Assembly: GCF_002954775.1 (NCBI RefSeq)
Contig: NZ_PJME01000014.1
Location: forward strand, 141,795 to 205,794
Direction of reading: 5' to 3'
Length of the DNA: 64,000 nt
Source: Streptomyces geranii
GTDB taxonomy: Bacteria > Actinomycetota > Actinomycetes > Streptomycetales > Streptomycetaceae
Under the pieces are notes generated by a model. The model was not told where the DNA came from. It saw only the letters and a list, made by a program, of their open reading frames with translations, and made no database searches. Position numbers and translations under genes: made by a program. Positions 34,222-43,494 of the stretch are shown here, in pieces. Numbering within the stretch: the stretch's first letter is position 1; every line of letters starts with the position of its first letter.

Positions 34222-34855
34222 GCCGACGACGCCGCGTCTGCCAGACGGCCGCCGAGCCGAGCAGCAAGACAGCGCCGATGCCCGCGAACAGGCCGACGGA
34301 CGGGCCGCCGTCCGAATCCGTGGCCCCGGCGGACTCGCCCGCCGACACCGCCTCACCGCACCCCGTACGCGGATACCCGGCGATGGCGCACAGCAGCGCA
34401 CCGGAGTTGTAGCGCAGGGGCTTGGCGACGGAGGCGAGGGCGTCGGCGCTGGTCGCGTCGGCGGAGACGCGGGCGCAAACCGTACGCGTCGCGGGCGGAC
34501 GCTCACCGGCAGGCGCGTCGGCGGACGTGCCGAAGTCGATGACGAGCGCGACCCGCTTCTGCCCCTCCCGCGCGGGAGTCCGGGCACAGATGACCCCGAA
34601 CACCGCACCGCCGCGCGGCTGTACGGCGTCCGCGGAGTCCTCGCTGACGGCGAACCGGAACCCCTGCACGTCACCGTCGGAGGGCCGCGCGGCGGACGGC
34701 CCGAGCGTGGCGTAGGTCCAACTGCCGCCGCCGCGCTCCCAGAAGGACCAGTAGCGATAGCCGGTGGCCTGGGCGGACCCGGCGCCGACCCAGAGAAGGA
34801 GCGAGGCAAGAAGAACAAGAAGAAGGGGCGGAACCAGAACCCGGCGCCGAATCAC
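34214..34855 (-). CDS. SCO2322 family secreted protein
   Basis: 213 residues, GTG start inside a GTGA overlap with the upstream gene. A signal sequence (R-R-R then LVPPLLLVLLASLLLWVGAG-type core, A-Q-A-T-G cleavage) is followed by a domain beginning Y-R-Y-W-S-F-W-E-R-G-G-G-S-W-T-Y and G-D-V-Q-G-F-R-F. An anchor helix (G-P-S-V-G-L-F-A-G-I-G-A-V) with an R-R-R-R tail closes it. The family name is recalled from Streptomyces annotation. The W-x-Y ... G-D-x-V pattern loosely recalls DUF4430, the beta domain of intrinsic factor; that is a hypothesis. Confidence 0.75.
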   Translation of the reverse strand: MIRRRVLVPPLLLVLLASLLLWVGAGSAQATGYRYWSFWERGGGSWTYATLGPSAARPSDGDVQGFRFAVSEDSADAVQPRGGAVFGVICARTPAREGQKRVALVIDFGTSADAPAGERPPATRTVCARVSADATSADALASVAKPLRYNSGALLCAIAGYPRTGCGEAVSAGESAGATDSDGGPSVGLFAGIGAVLLLGSAAVWQTRRRRHV

Positions 34856-36129
34856 GACTGCTGCCGCTTCCGCCGCCCACTGAGCAGAAACCCGATACCG
34901 ATACCGGCGACGAGGAACACACCGACGGTCCACCACACCCCGAACCTACTGTCGTCGTCCTCGGCGGAGGCGGAGGCGGAGGCGGAGGCGGACGGGGACG
35001 AGGAGGAGGCTGGAGAAGCGGGCACGGAAGCGGGCGCGGGTCCGGTCGAGTTGAGGAGGCTCACGAGATCCTGCCCGCCGAAGTCACGCGGATCGGCGGA
35101 CCCGGCGTCGGCGGCGAGGATCAGCTGCGCGTACGCGGCGGGCCCGGACTCCTTCGCCCACTGCGCGGAGTTGGCCTCCAGCCAGCCCAGCGAGTCGGCG
35201 GCCCGCTCACCCTCGCCGACGGCCGCGAGGGCGACGACGGCATCGGCGGTGTTGCCGTGGTCGGGCTGGTCCTCGGCCCCGGCCAGCGCGGAGGTGAGGT
35301 GCTTGTCCTTGGCGAGGGCCTGTACGAGATAGGCGGCGCCGTTACGGGCGACCTGTGCGGGCGCGGTGGACTTGGCGCAGCTCAGGGAGCCGTCCGTCGC
35401 ACTCCCGGCCGCCGAGGCCCCACCGAACCCTTTCCCCAGCAGGCCGACCACGGCCGCGGCGGTGGCATCGGCGTTGGCGACGAGCGTGCCCTTCTTGTCG
35501 GGCTGATAGGCGAAGGCACCGCCACCGCTCCCACCGCACGGCAGAGCGAACTTCACGAGCAGGTCGTACGGGGACTTGCCACCCTTTCTGACCTCGCCGG
35601 GCTTCTCACCGGCGGCGGCGAGGGCCCCGATGACCACGGAGGTGGAGTTGGCATCGCTGGCGCCACCGGCCGCGTACCCCCAGCCGCCGTCCGCGTTCTG
35701 CACCGACTTCAGCCAGCCGACGGCCTTGCCGACGACGGCGTCCTGCCCGCCGAGCGCGGCGAGGGCCTGGACGGCGGCGCCGGTGCTGTTGGTGTCGACG
35801 AGGGTCTTGGCACCGCAGGCCGCACCGGCATCGCTCCGGAAGGCGGCGAACCCGCCGTCGGCACACTGCTGCCCGGCCAGCCACGCCACCCCCGATGCGG
35901 CGGGCTTCACCCCCACCGCGTCCTGGGCGAGCAGGGCGAGGGACTGCCGCCAGACACCGTCGTAGGTGGGATCGCCGGAACCGTACAACCCGGAGGGAAG
36001 GGAGACAGAGGGAGAAGAGGAAGGAGAAGGAGAGGCGGCAAAGGCCGGACCGCTCCCGCTCCCGCTCCCGGCGAGGGCGACGACGACGGCGATGACGGCC
36101 GGAACCGCGGCGCTGCGGCGGACATTCAT
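34852..36129 (-). CDS. Secreted alpha/alpha-toroid (prenyltransferase/intrinsic-factor-like) protein, membrane-anchored
   Basis: 425 residues. The signal peptide is followed by a Ser/Pro stretch and repeated toroid helices with Q-C-A-D-G-G-F, Q-N-A-D-G-G-W-G-Y, N-S-T-G-A-A-V-Q-A-L-A-A-L-G, N-A-D-A-T-A-A-A-V and N-T-A-D-A-V-V-A-L-A-A-V-G: the alpha/alpha barrel of the terpene cyclase/prenyltransferase superfamily, which includes transcobalamin and intrinsic factor. No catalytic D-x-D-D-T-A motif is seen. A Ser/Ala stalk, one helix and K-R tail anchor it. It is the first gene after a B12 riboswitch and before an ECF transporter, so extracellular cobalamin capture is the best guess. Confidence 0.8.
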   Translation of the reverse strand: MNVRRSAAVPAVIAVVVALAGSGSGSGPAFAASPSPSSSPSVSLPSGLYGSGDPTYDGVWRQSLALLAQDAVGVKPAASGVAWLAGQQCADGGFAAFRSDAGAACGAKTLVDTNSTGAAVQALAALGGQDAVVGKAVGWLKSVQNADGGWGYAAGGASDANSTSVVIGALAAAGEKPGEVRKGGKSPYDLLVKFALPCGGSGGGAFAYQPDKKGTLVANADATAAAVVGLLGKGFGGASAAGSATDGSLSCAKSTAPAQVARNGAAYLVQALAKDKHLTSALAGAEDQPDHGNTADAVVALAAVGEGERAADSLGWLEANSAQWAKESGPAAYAQLILAADAGSADPRDFGGQDLVSLLNSTGPAPASVPASPASSSSPSASASASASAEDDDSRFGVWWTVGVFLVAGIGIGFLLSGRRKRQQS

Positions 36130-36229
36130 GATCGGCGGATGCCTCTCCCTGCACGGGGAGCCGGACAGCACGGGGAGACCCACCCCGGGCGGCTCGGCTC
36201 CGTATACCTCGACGGTGCCGTACACCGGC

Positions 36230-36405
36230 GGACCACCGGTGACACGAGCCGGTCACGATCCACACGGGGCGATCCGGCTCACGGTTCCCGCCCGACACGA
36301 CCAGGACCGCTCACGGTTGCGGGTCAGCGCCGGATTCGCACCGGCTTCTCCCCGTACGGGTGTGATGACGACCCGCTCACTGTACCGGCCCGTAGCAAAG
36401 CGCTG
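36230..36405 (-). ncRNA. Cobalamin (B12) riboswitch
   Basis: On the minus strand, G-A-A-GCCGGTGCGAATCCGGCGC, then the B12 box GCGCTGACCCGCAACCG (about 36314-36330), reproduces the conserved core of AdoCbl riboswitches (CCGGTGnGAATCCGG and GCnGCCCCCGCAAC). A hairpin-rich region follows until the start of the toroid-protein gene at 36129. Repression by cobalamin of the uptake operon is the expected effect. Boundaries are approximate. Confidence 0.9.
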
Positions 36406-36438
36406 AGAGGACCCTGTGACGGCGGATAGGTTCACCGC

Positions 36439-37155
36439 ATGGGGACAGAAACGGGGATGGGGCCGGGTATGAGTACGAGTACGGGGAGACTGCTCGGCTC
36501 CGGGCGTACGGCGGATGTGTACGAGCTGGCCGGGACGGCGTGGGTGCTCCGCCGCTACCGGGACGGATACGGGGACCCGGCGGCGGAGGCGGCCGTCATG
36601 GAGCACGTACGGGGCCACGGCTACCCGGTGCCCGAGGTGCGGGCGGGGACCGGTACCGATCTGGTCCTGGAGCGGCTGTCCGGCCCGACGATGCTGGAGG
36701 CGCTGGGCGCGGGTCTGCTGGCCGCGAGCGAGGGCGGCGAGATGCTGGCCGTCCTGCTGCACAGCCTGCACGCCGTCCCGCCGCGTCTGCCGGGTGCCGG
36801 CCCGGGGACGTGCGTCCTCCACCTCGACCTGCACCCGGAGAACGTGATCCTTACTCCCGACGGCCCCCGCGTCATCGACTGGGCCAACGCCGAGGAGGGG
36901 CCGCCGGGTCTGGACCGGGCCATGTCCGCCGTGATCCTGGCCCAAGTCGCGGTGTCCGTCGACCCGTTGGCCGCACCCGCCCGCGAGATGCTCACCGCGC
37001 TGCTGACGGCTCCGTCCGCTGTGCCGGAGGCGGGCCGTACGGCGGAGGGCCTGCCGGAGGCGCGCAGGCGCCGCGCGGCGAACCCGACGATGAGCCGGAC
37101 GGAAGTCGAACTGCTGGGCACGGCAGAGGACTTGATCCGAACACTGCTGCCGTGA
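36439..37155 (+). CDS. Aminoglycoside phosphotransferase (APH) family protein
   Basis: 238 residues with APH/choline-kinase-like motifs: L-G-S-G-R-T-A-D-V-Y phosphate loop, W-V-L-R-R-Y lysine-replacing strand, catalytic H-L-D-L-H-P-E-N-V (about 136) and V-I-D-W-A-N-A (metal Asp). The expected Lys of the first lobe appears as Arg. It is on the shorter side for the family. The substrate is unknown; resistance is not implied. It diverges from the riboswitch promoter. Confidence 0.82.
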   Translation: MGTETGMGPGMSTSTGRLLGSGRTADVYELAGTAWVLRRYRDGYGDPAAEAAVMEHVRGHGYPVPEVRAGTGTDLVLERLSGPTMLEALGAGLLAASEGGEMLAVLLHSLHAVPPRLPGAGPGTCVLHLDLHPENVILTPDGPRVIDWANAEEGPPGLDRAMSAVILAQVAVSVDPLAAPAREMLTALLTAPSAVPEAGRTAEGLPEARRRRAANPTMSRTEVELLGTAEDLIRTLLP

Positions 37156-37227
37156 AGCCCCCTGCCCCCTGCCCCGGGCCCGCTTCCCTCTGCCCGCGGC
37201 CCGTTGGGTCGGCCGGAGCCGCGCGGG

Positions 37228-38265
37228 TCAAACCGCCACGTAAGTAACCGGATCGCTCCCCGTGACCGCCTCCGCCTGACCCAGTTTGACCAGGCGGCGG
37301 ACGTGGGCCTCGGCCTCCGAGACCGCGATGTTTCTTGAGCCCGGGGGGATTTCGGGCCAGGGGCGGTTCCACTCCATGCGTTCCGCCAGTTGCCAGGGGG
37401 TGAGGGGGGTGGTGAGGAGGGCGCGTAGGTCGGCCAGGCGGTCGTCGTGGTGGGTGAGGAGTTCCTGTACGCGGGTTGTCGCGTCGGGGAAGGGGTGGCG
37501 GTGGGCCGGGAGGACCTCTGACGGGGTCAGGCGGCCGATGCGTTCCAGGGAGGCCAGGTAGTCGCCGAGGGGGTCGGCGATCGTCGTGTCCTCCGGGTCC
37601 TCGTACAGGCCGATGTGCGGGGTGATGCCGGGGAGCAGGTGGTCGCCGGAGAACAGGCGGCCGTTGCCCGGGAGTTGGGCGGGGTGGGTCTCCTCCAGGT
37701 GGAGGCAGACATGGCCGGGGGTGTGGCCCGGGGTCCAGATCGCGCGCAGGCGGCGGCCGGGGAGGTCGAGGAGTTCGCCGGGGACGATCTCGCGGTCGGG
37801 GAGGGCGGGGGAGAAGCTCGGGAGGGTGCCGAGCTGGGTCGTGCGGAGGGTCTCCACGTGGTCGGCGGGGGCGCCGGCCGCCGCCAGTTTCGCCGTCATG
37901 TACGTGAACCAGCGCTCGGCGCGGTTGTCCCGGGTCCGCCTGACCAGGGAGATGTCGGCCTCGTGCATCGCGATCCAGGCCCCGGACGCCTCGCGGACCC
38001 GGCCCGACAGGCCGTGGTGGTCCGGGTGGTGGTGGGTGATCACCACGCCCTTGACCTCGGCGGCCGAGGTGCCGCAGGCGGTCAGGCCCGCGGCGAGGGT
38101 GTCCCAGGACAGCGGGTCGTCCCAGCCCGTGTCGACGAGCACCGGTCCGGTGTCGGTGTCCACGACGTACACGAGCGTGTAGCCGAGGGGGTTGTTCGGG
38201 ATCGGGACCCGGATGGACCGTACGCCCCCGCCGTGATCGGTCACCTGCGTCGACACCTGTGTCAT
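37228..38265 (-). CDS. MBL-fold metallo-hydrolase
   Basis: 345 residues. The dinuclear zinc motif H-H-H-P-D-H-H-G (about 80) is complete, with T-P-G-H-T-P-G-H (about 180), G-D-H-L-L-P (about 205) and P-A-H. A C-terminal helical part (W-Q-L-A-E-R-M-E-W, H-V-R-R-L-V) resembles the LACTB2-like winged extension. ATG 38265 has GGGGGAG upstream. It diverges from the aldehyde dehydrogenase, and a KstR-like box and a CTGACG box lie in the shared gap, so a step in steroid or acyl-CoA catabolism is possible. Confidence 0.85.
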   Translation of the reverse strand: MTQVSTQVTDHGGGVRSIRVPIPNNPLGYTLVYVVDTDTGPVLVDTGWDDPLSWDTLAAGLTACGTSAAEVKGVVITHHHPDHHGLSGRVREASGAWIAMHEADISLVRRTRDNRAERWFTYMTAKLAAAGAPADHVETLRTTQLGTLPSFSPALPDREIVPGELLDLPGRRLRAIWTPGHTPGHVCLHLEETHPAQLPGNGRLFSGDHLLPGITPHIGLYEDPEDTTIADPLGDYLASLERIGRLTPSEVLPAHRHPFPDATTRVQELLTHHDDRLADLRALLTTPLTPWQLAERMEWNRPWPEIPPGSRNIAVSEAEAHVRRLVKLGQAEAVTGSDPVTYVAV

Positions 38266-38299
38266 GTGCTCCCCCGTGGCCGGTTGCCGCAACTATAAC

Positions 38300-38313
38300 T
38301 AGAACCAGTTTCA
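38300..38313. promoter_or_regulatory. KstR-like operator (full match)
   Basis: TAGAACCAGTTTCA matches TnnAACnnGTTnnA exactly. It is 35 bases upstream of the MBL hydrolase ATG and 150 bases upstream of the aldehyde dehydrogenase. Confidence 0.75.
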
Positions 38314-38420
38314 ATGGGAGCCCAAGTCACTCACCCCGTATGCCCCGTAGTCGCGCTTGGTGCTGTGAGGGCTGTGGACTCCTCCGGGGGGAACTGGTAA
38401 CTGTCTCGGTACCTATCTAT

Positions 38421-38435
38421 CTGACGAACCGTCAG
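38421..38435. promoter_or_regulatory. CTGACG-N3-CGTCAG box
   Basis: CTGACG-AAC-CGTCAG, perfect arms, 28 bases upstream of the aldehyde dehydrogenase ATG. Same arms at 49746 and 55362, near match at 10612. Confidence 0.75.
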
Positions 38436-38462
38436 AGACGGTATCCGGAGAGGCAGTCGGCC

Positions 38463-39920
<1,458 letters not shown>

Positions 39921-39925
39921 AGGCC

Positions 39926-40159
39926 ATGGGCGACCGCTGGCACGTGGAGGTGGACCGCTCGCTGTGCATCGGCTCGGCCCAGTGCGTCCACCGGGCGCCG
40001 GGCGGGTTCCGGCTGGACGCCGGGATGCAGTCACATCCGGTGGAGCCGGACCTGGACGCGAACGAGAGGGTGCTTGCGGCGGCGGAGAACTGTCCGGTGG
40101 AGGCGATCATGATCACGCTGGTGGGGGGCGGAGAGGGGGTGTTTCCGCCGGAGGACTGA
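39926..40159 (+). CDS. Ferredoxin, 3Fe-4S type (P450 redox partner)
   Basis: 77 residues. Cluster ligands: C-I-G-S-A-Q-C near residue 14 (C-x5-C) and N-C-P-V-E-A-I near 56 (C-P). The missing fourth ligand position points to a 3Fe-4S cluster, typical of Streptomyces P450 ferredoxins. No P450 is adjacent; the nearest is the CYP125 at 9.3-10.6 kb. It is cotranscribed with the aldehyde dehydrogenase. Confidence 0.85.
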   Translation: MGDRWHVEVDRSLCIGSAQCVHRAPGGFRLDAGMQSHPVEPDLDANERVLAAAENCPVEAIMITLVGGGEGVFPPED

Positions 40160-40181
40160 GGGTCCCTGCGGGTGGCGGCGG

Positions 40182-40197
40182 GGGCGAAAAAACGCCC
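40182..40197. terminator. Small hairpin between convergent genes
   Basis: GGGCG-AAAAAA-CGCCC between the ferredoxin stop and the KstR-like stop, with the right arm touching the latter. Short stem, but the only candidate terminator for either gene. Confidence 0.4.
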
Positions 40198-40862
40198 TAC
40201 CGTTCCGCCGTCCCCGACGGATCCGTCAGGTCGATCAACCGGCACACCGTCTCGATGTCGATCTTCACCTGGGCGATCGACGCCCGCCCCGACAGCCACG
40301 TGATCAGCGCCGAGTGCCACGTGTGCTCGATGACCCGCACAGCCGACAACTGCTCGGGCGTCGGATGCCCCGCCCCCGGCTCACCCAGCCCCATCGAGTC
40401 CAGGATGATCGCCGTCGTCTGACGCGAGACCTGGTCGACCTCCGGGGAGACACTGCGGTCCGCGAACGTCAGCGCCCGCACCATCGCGTCCGCGAGATGC
40501 GGCTCCCGCTGCAGCGCCCGGAACGCCCGCATCAGCGTCTCCGCCACCCGCTCCGCCGCCGTCTCGCCCGTGGGCGGCTTCTTCCGCAGCGTGCCGTGCA
40601 TGTGCTCCAGCTGGTCCTGCATCGTCGCGACCAGCAGATGCACCTTCGACGGGAAGTACCGGTACAGCGTGCCGAGCGCGACCTGCGAGGACTCCGCGAC
40701 CTCCCGCATCTGCACCGCGTCGAAACCGCCCCGCGCCGCCAACTGCGCGCTCGCGTGCAGGATCCGGCGCCTGCGGGCCTCCTGCCGCTCGGTGAGCGGA
40801 GCGGAGGGCGGCGGCGAACCCGGTCGCGCCGTACGTGCTTCCACCTTCGCGTCGGCAGCCAT
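40197..40862 (-). CDS. kstR: KstR-like TetR family regulator of steroid catabolism
   Basis: 221 residues. The HTH and following helix G-G-F-D-A-V-Q-M-R-E-V-A ... V-A-L-G-T-L-Y-R-Y-F-P-S-K-V-H-L-L-V are almost the same as M. tuberculosis KstR from memory (G-G-Y-E-A-V-Q-M-R-x-V-A, V-G-T-L-Y-R-Y-F-P-S-K-V-H-L-L-V). The ligand domain keeps the L-x-x-A-M-V-R-A-L-T-F-A-D and V-S-P-E-V-D-Q-V pattern. KstR represses cholesterol genes and is released by a steroid CoA thioester. The start at 40862 precedes the folded part. A KstR-like box lies 220 bases upstream. Confidence 0.88.
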   Translation of the reverse strand: MAADAKVEARTARPGSPPPSAPLTERQEARRRRILHASAQLAARGGFDAVQMREVAESSQVALGTLYRYFPSKVHLLVATMQDQLEHMHGTLRKKPPTGETAAERVAETLMRAFRALQREPHLADAMVRALTFADRSVSPEVDQVSRQTTAIILDSMGLGEPGAGHPTPEQLSAVRVIEHTWHSALITWLSGRASIAQVKIDIETVCRLIDLTDPSGTAER

Positions 40863-41081
40863 GGGTCGTCCCGTTCCGTGACAGTCGGTGATCGCGCGGG
40901 CGATCGGGCAGTCATGTGTCGGCAACAGCCGGCAACAGTTTGCGACCGGTCAGCATTCGGTCAGCGATCCGTCAGCATGGCACGTCCGCGTCGTGCGTCC
41001 GCCGTGGCGCGAATCACCTGATCCACCGCTCACAGCCGAGGTGCCTGCCGGTAGATTCGGAGCCTCCTGAACGATCAAGTC

Positions 41082-41095
41082 TGAAACTTGTTCTA
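41082..41095. promoter_or_regulatory. KstR-like operator (full match)
   Basis: TGAAACTTGTTCTA fits TnnAACnnGTTnnA exactly. It is 55 bases before the GT4 start and 220 bases before kstR, so it more likely serves the GT4 operon, possibly both. A single CGTCAG half-arm (40965-40975, CGATCCGTCAG) is nearer kstR. Confidence 0.7.
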
Positions 41096-41149
41096 GATTA
41101 GCGTCCCGACGTAGTCTCGCGGGAAAACGCGGGCAGAAGGGGGCCGGGA

Positions 41150-42694
41150 GTGACCGCTGAGGCCAGCGAGGCGGGTCCTCTTGGGGATCTCGGGGATCTT
41201 GCCGCGGACGGCGAGCGACCGCTCAACATCGCGCTTCTGACCTATAAGGGGAACCCGTTCTGCGGCGGCCAGGGCGTCTACGTACGCCACCTGTCCCGCG
41301 AACTGGCCCGCCTCGGCCACCGCGTCGAGGTCATCGGCTCGCAGCCGTACCCCGTACTGGACGTACTCGACGGCCGAGCCGGGGCCGAGGCAGGTACGGA
41401 CCCGGGCCCCGACCCCGTCCTCACCGAACTCCCCAGCCTCGACCTGTACCGCCAGCCCGACCCCTTCCGCACCCCGGCACGGGACGAGTACCGCGACTGG
41501 ATCGACGCCCTCGAAGTCGCCACCATGTGGACCGGCGGCTTCCCGGAGCCCCTCACCTTCTCCCTCCGCGCACGCCGCCAACTCCTGGCCCGGCGCGGTG
41601 AGTTCGACGTCGTGCACGACAACCAGACGCTCGGGTACGGCCTGTTGGGCGACCTCGGTGCCCCGCTCGTCACGACGATCCACCACCCCATCACCGTGGA
41701 CCGCCAGTTGGAGCTGGACGCGGCCGACGGCATACGACGCCGGATGTCCGTACGCCGCTGGTACGGCTTCACCCGGATGCAGAAGCGCGTCGCGCGCCGG
41801 CTGCCCTCCGTGCTCACCGTCTCCGGTACGTCGCGCCAGGAGATCGTCGACCATCTCGGCGTACGGGACGAGCGCATCCACGTCGTGCACATCGGCGCCG
41901 ACACCGACCTCTTCTCGCCCGACCCGGCGGTACGCCAGGTGCCGGGCCGCATCGTGACCACGTCAAGCGCGGACGTCCCCCTCAAGGGCCTGGTCTTCCT
42001 CGTCGAGGCGCTCGCCAAGGTACGTACGGAACATCCCGCCGCCCACCTGGTGGTCGTCGGCAAGCGTGCCGAGGACGGGCCCGTCGCCCAGGCCATCGAG
42101 CGGTACGGCCTCGAAGGCGCCGTCGAGTTCGTCAAGGGCATCTCGGACGGGGAACTCGTCGACCTGGTGCGCTCGGCGGAGATCGCCTGCGTACCGTCCC
42201 TGTACGAGGGCTTCTCGCTCCCGGCGGCGGAGGCGATGGCCACCGGTACGCCCCTGGTCGCCACGACGGGCGGCGCGATCCCGGAGGTGTCGGGCCCCGA
42301 CGGCGAGACCTGCCTCTCCGTACCCCCCGGCGACCCCGGAGCCCTGGCCACCGCCCTGGCCACCCTCCTCGCCGACCCGGAACTCCGCGCCCGCCTCGGC
42401 CGCGCGGGCCGTGAGCGCGTACTGACCCGCTTCACCTGGGCCCGAGCGGCAGAGGGCACGGCGGCCCACTACCGCGAGGCAATGGCCCGCTCCGCGCCCC
42501 ACACCCCACCTTCGGCCCGCTCCGCGCCCCCCACACCCCCTACGGGCCGCTCCGCGCCCAAGCCACCCCGCCGCTCCGCGGCCACCCCCGCCCCTGACAC
42601 GACCCCTGACGCGACCCCCGACCCCGCCTCCGAGGTCACCCCCGACCCCACCCCCACCGTGACCCCCGACCGCGAAAGCAGGACCCCGTGCTGA
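41150..42694 (+). CDS. GT4-family glycosyltransferase
   Basis: 514 residues, GTG start. The N-domain reads I-A-L-L-T-Y-K-G-N-P-F-C-G-G-Q-G-V-Y-V-R-H-L-S-R-E-L, and the C-domain has the E-x7-E region P-S-L-Y-E-G-F-S-L-P-A-A-E-A-M-A-T-G (about 360). It is a GT-B retaining enzyme using an NDP-sugar. The last about 75 residues are a Pro/Ala/Thr/Asp-rich tail that starts with three 10-residue repeats (A-R-S-A-P-x-T-P-P). A KstR-like box lies 55 bases upstream. It overlaps the methyltransferase by 7 bases. Confidence 0.88.
   Translation: MTAEASEAGPLGDLGDLAADGERPLNIALLTYKGNPFCGGQGVYVRHLSRELARLGHRVEVIGSQPYPVLDVLDGRAGAEAGTDPGPDPVLTELPSLDLYRQPDPFRTPARDEYRDWIDALEVATMWTGGFPEPLTFSLRARRQLLARRGEFDVVHDNQTLGYGLLGDLGAPLVTTIHHPITVDRQLELDAADGIRRRMSVRRWYGFTRMQKRVARRLPSVLTVSGTSRQEIVDHLGVRDERIHVVHIGADTDLFSPDPAVRQVPGRIVTTSSADVPLKGLVFLVEALAKVRTEHPAAHLVVVGKRAEDGPVAQAIERYGLEGAVEFVKGISDGELVDLVRSAEIACVPSLYEGFSLPAAEAMATGTPLVATTGGAIPEVSGPDGETCLSVPPGDPGALATALATLLADPELRARLGRAGRERVLTRFTWARAAEGTAAHYREAMARSAPHTPPSARSAPPTPPTGRSAPKPPRRSAATPAPDTTPDATPDPASEVTPDPTPTVTPDRESRTPC
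42484..42560. repeat. Three 30-base tandem repeats in the GT4 tail
   Basis: GGCCCGCTCCGCGCCC-type units start at 42484, 42514 and 42544, exactly 30 bases apart, encoding a repeated 10-residue Pro-rich unit in the C-terminal tail. The third copy has diverged most. Confidence 0.75.
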
Positions 42695-43494
42695 CCGTCG
42701 ATTTCACCCGGTTCCCGCTCGCCCCGGGCGACCGCGTACTGGACCTCGGCTGCGGAGCCGGCCGGCACGCGTTCGAGTGCTACCGGCGCGGCGCCCAGGT
42801 CGTGGCGCTGGACCAGAACCGGGACGAGATCCGCGAGGTCGCCAAGTGGTTCGCGGCGATGGAGGAGGCGGGCGAGGCACCGGCGGGGGCAACCGCGACA
42901 GCCATGGAGGGCGACGCCCTGGCGCTGCCGTTCCCGGACGAGTCCTTCGACGTCGTGATCATCTCCGAGGTCATGGAGCACATCCCGGACGACAAGGGCG
43001 TACTCGCGGAGATGGTCCGGGTGCTCAAGCCCGGCGGCCGGATCGCGATCACCGTGCCGCGCTACGGGCCCGAGAAGGTCTGCTGGTCCCTCTCCGACGC
43101 CTACCACGAGGTCGAGGGCGGCCACATCCGCATCTACAAGGCGGACGAACTCCTCGCGAAGATCGAGGAAGCCGGGCTGAAGCCGTACGGCACGCACCAC
43201 GCGCACGCGCTGCACTCGCCCTACTGGTGGCTGAAGTGCGCGTTCGGCGTCGACAACGACAAGGCGCTGCCGGTCCGGGCGTACCACCAGCTGCTGGTCT
43301 GGGACATCATGAAGAAACCGCTGGTCACCCGGGTCGCCGAACAGGCGCTCAACCCGGTGATCGGCAAGAGTTTTGTGGCGTACGCGACCAAGCCGCACCT
43401 GCCCCCGGTGGAGGCCGACGCGGATACCGAGGCGGATACCAAGACGGACAGCAAGACGGACAGCAAGACGAAGGCCAAGGTGGCGGCGAAGTGA
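42688..43494 (+). CDS. Class I SAM-dependent methyltransferase
   Basis: 268 residues, GTG start overlapping the GT4 stop. Motif I V-L-D-L-G-C-G-A-G-R-H (about 19), acidic end of strand 2 V-A-L-D, E-V-M-E-H-I-P-D-D (about 95) and L-K-P-G-G-R-I. C-terminal Thr/Asp/Lys repeats (T-D-S-K-T-D-S-K). The acceptor is unknown; coupling to a glycosyltransferase suggests a shared glycolipid or sterol product. Confidence 0.87.
   Translation: MLTVDFTRFPLAPGDRVLDLGCGAGRHAFECYRRGAQVVALDQNRDEIREVAKWFAAMEEAGEAPAGATATAMEGDALALPFPDESFDVVIISEVMEHIPDDKGVLAEMVRVLKPGGRIAITVPRYGPEKVCWSLSDAYHEVEGGHIRIYKADELLAKIEEAGLKPYGTHHAHALHSPYWWLKCAFGVDNDKALPVRAYHQLLVWDIMKKPLVTRVAEQALNPVIGKSFVAYATKPHLPPVEADADTEADTKTDSKTDSKTKAKVAAK

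Noticed and set aside
40961..40975. Fifth CTGACG-type box upstream of kstR
   Set aside because: Only the right half (CGATCCGTCAG) is present; the left arm does not match.
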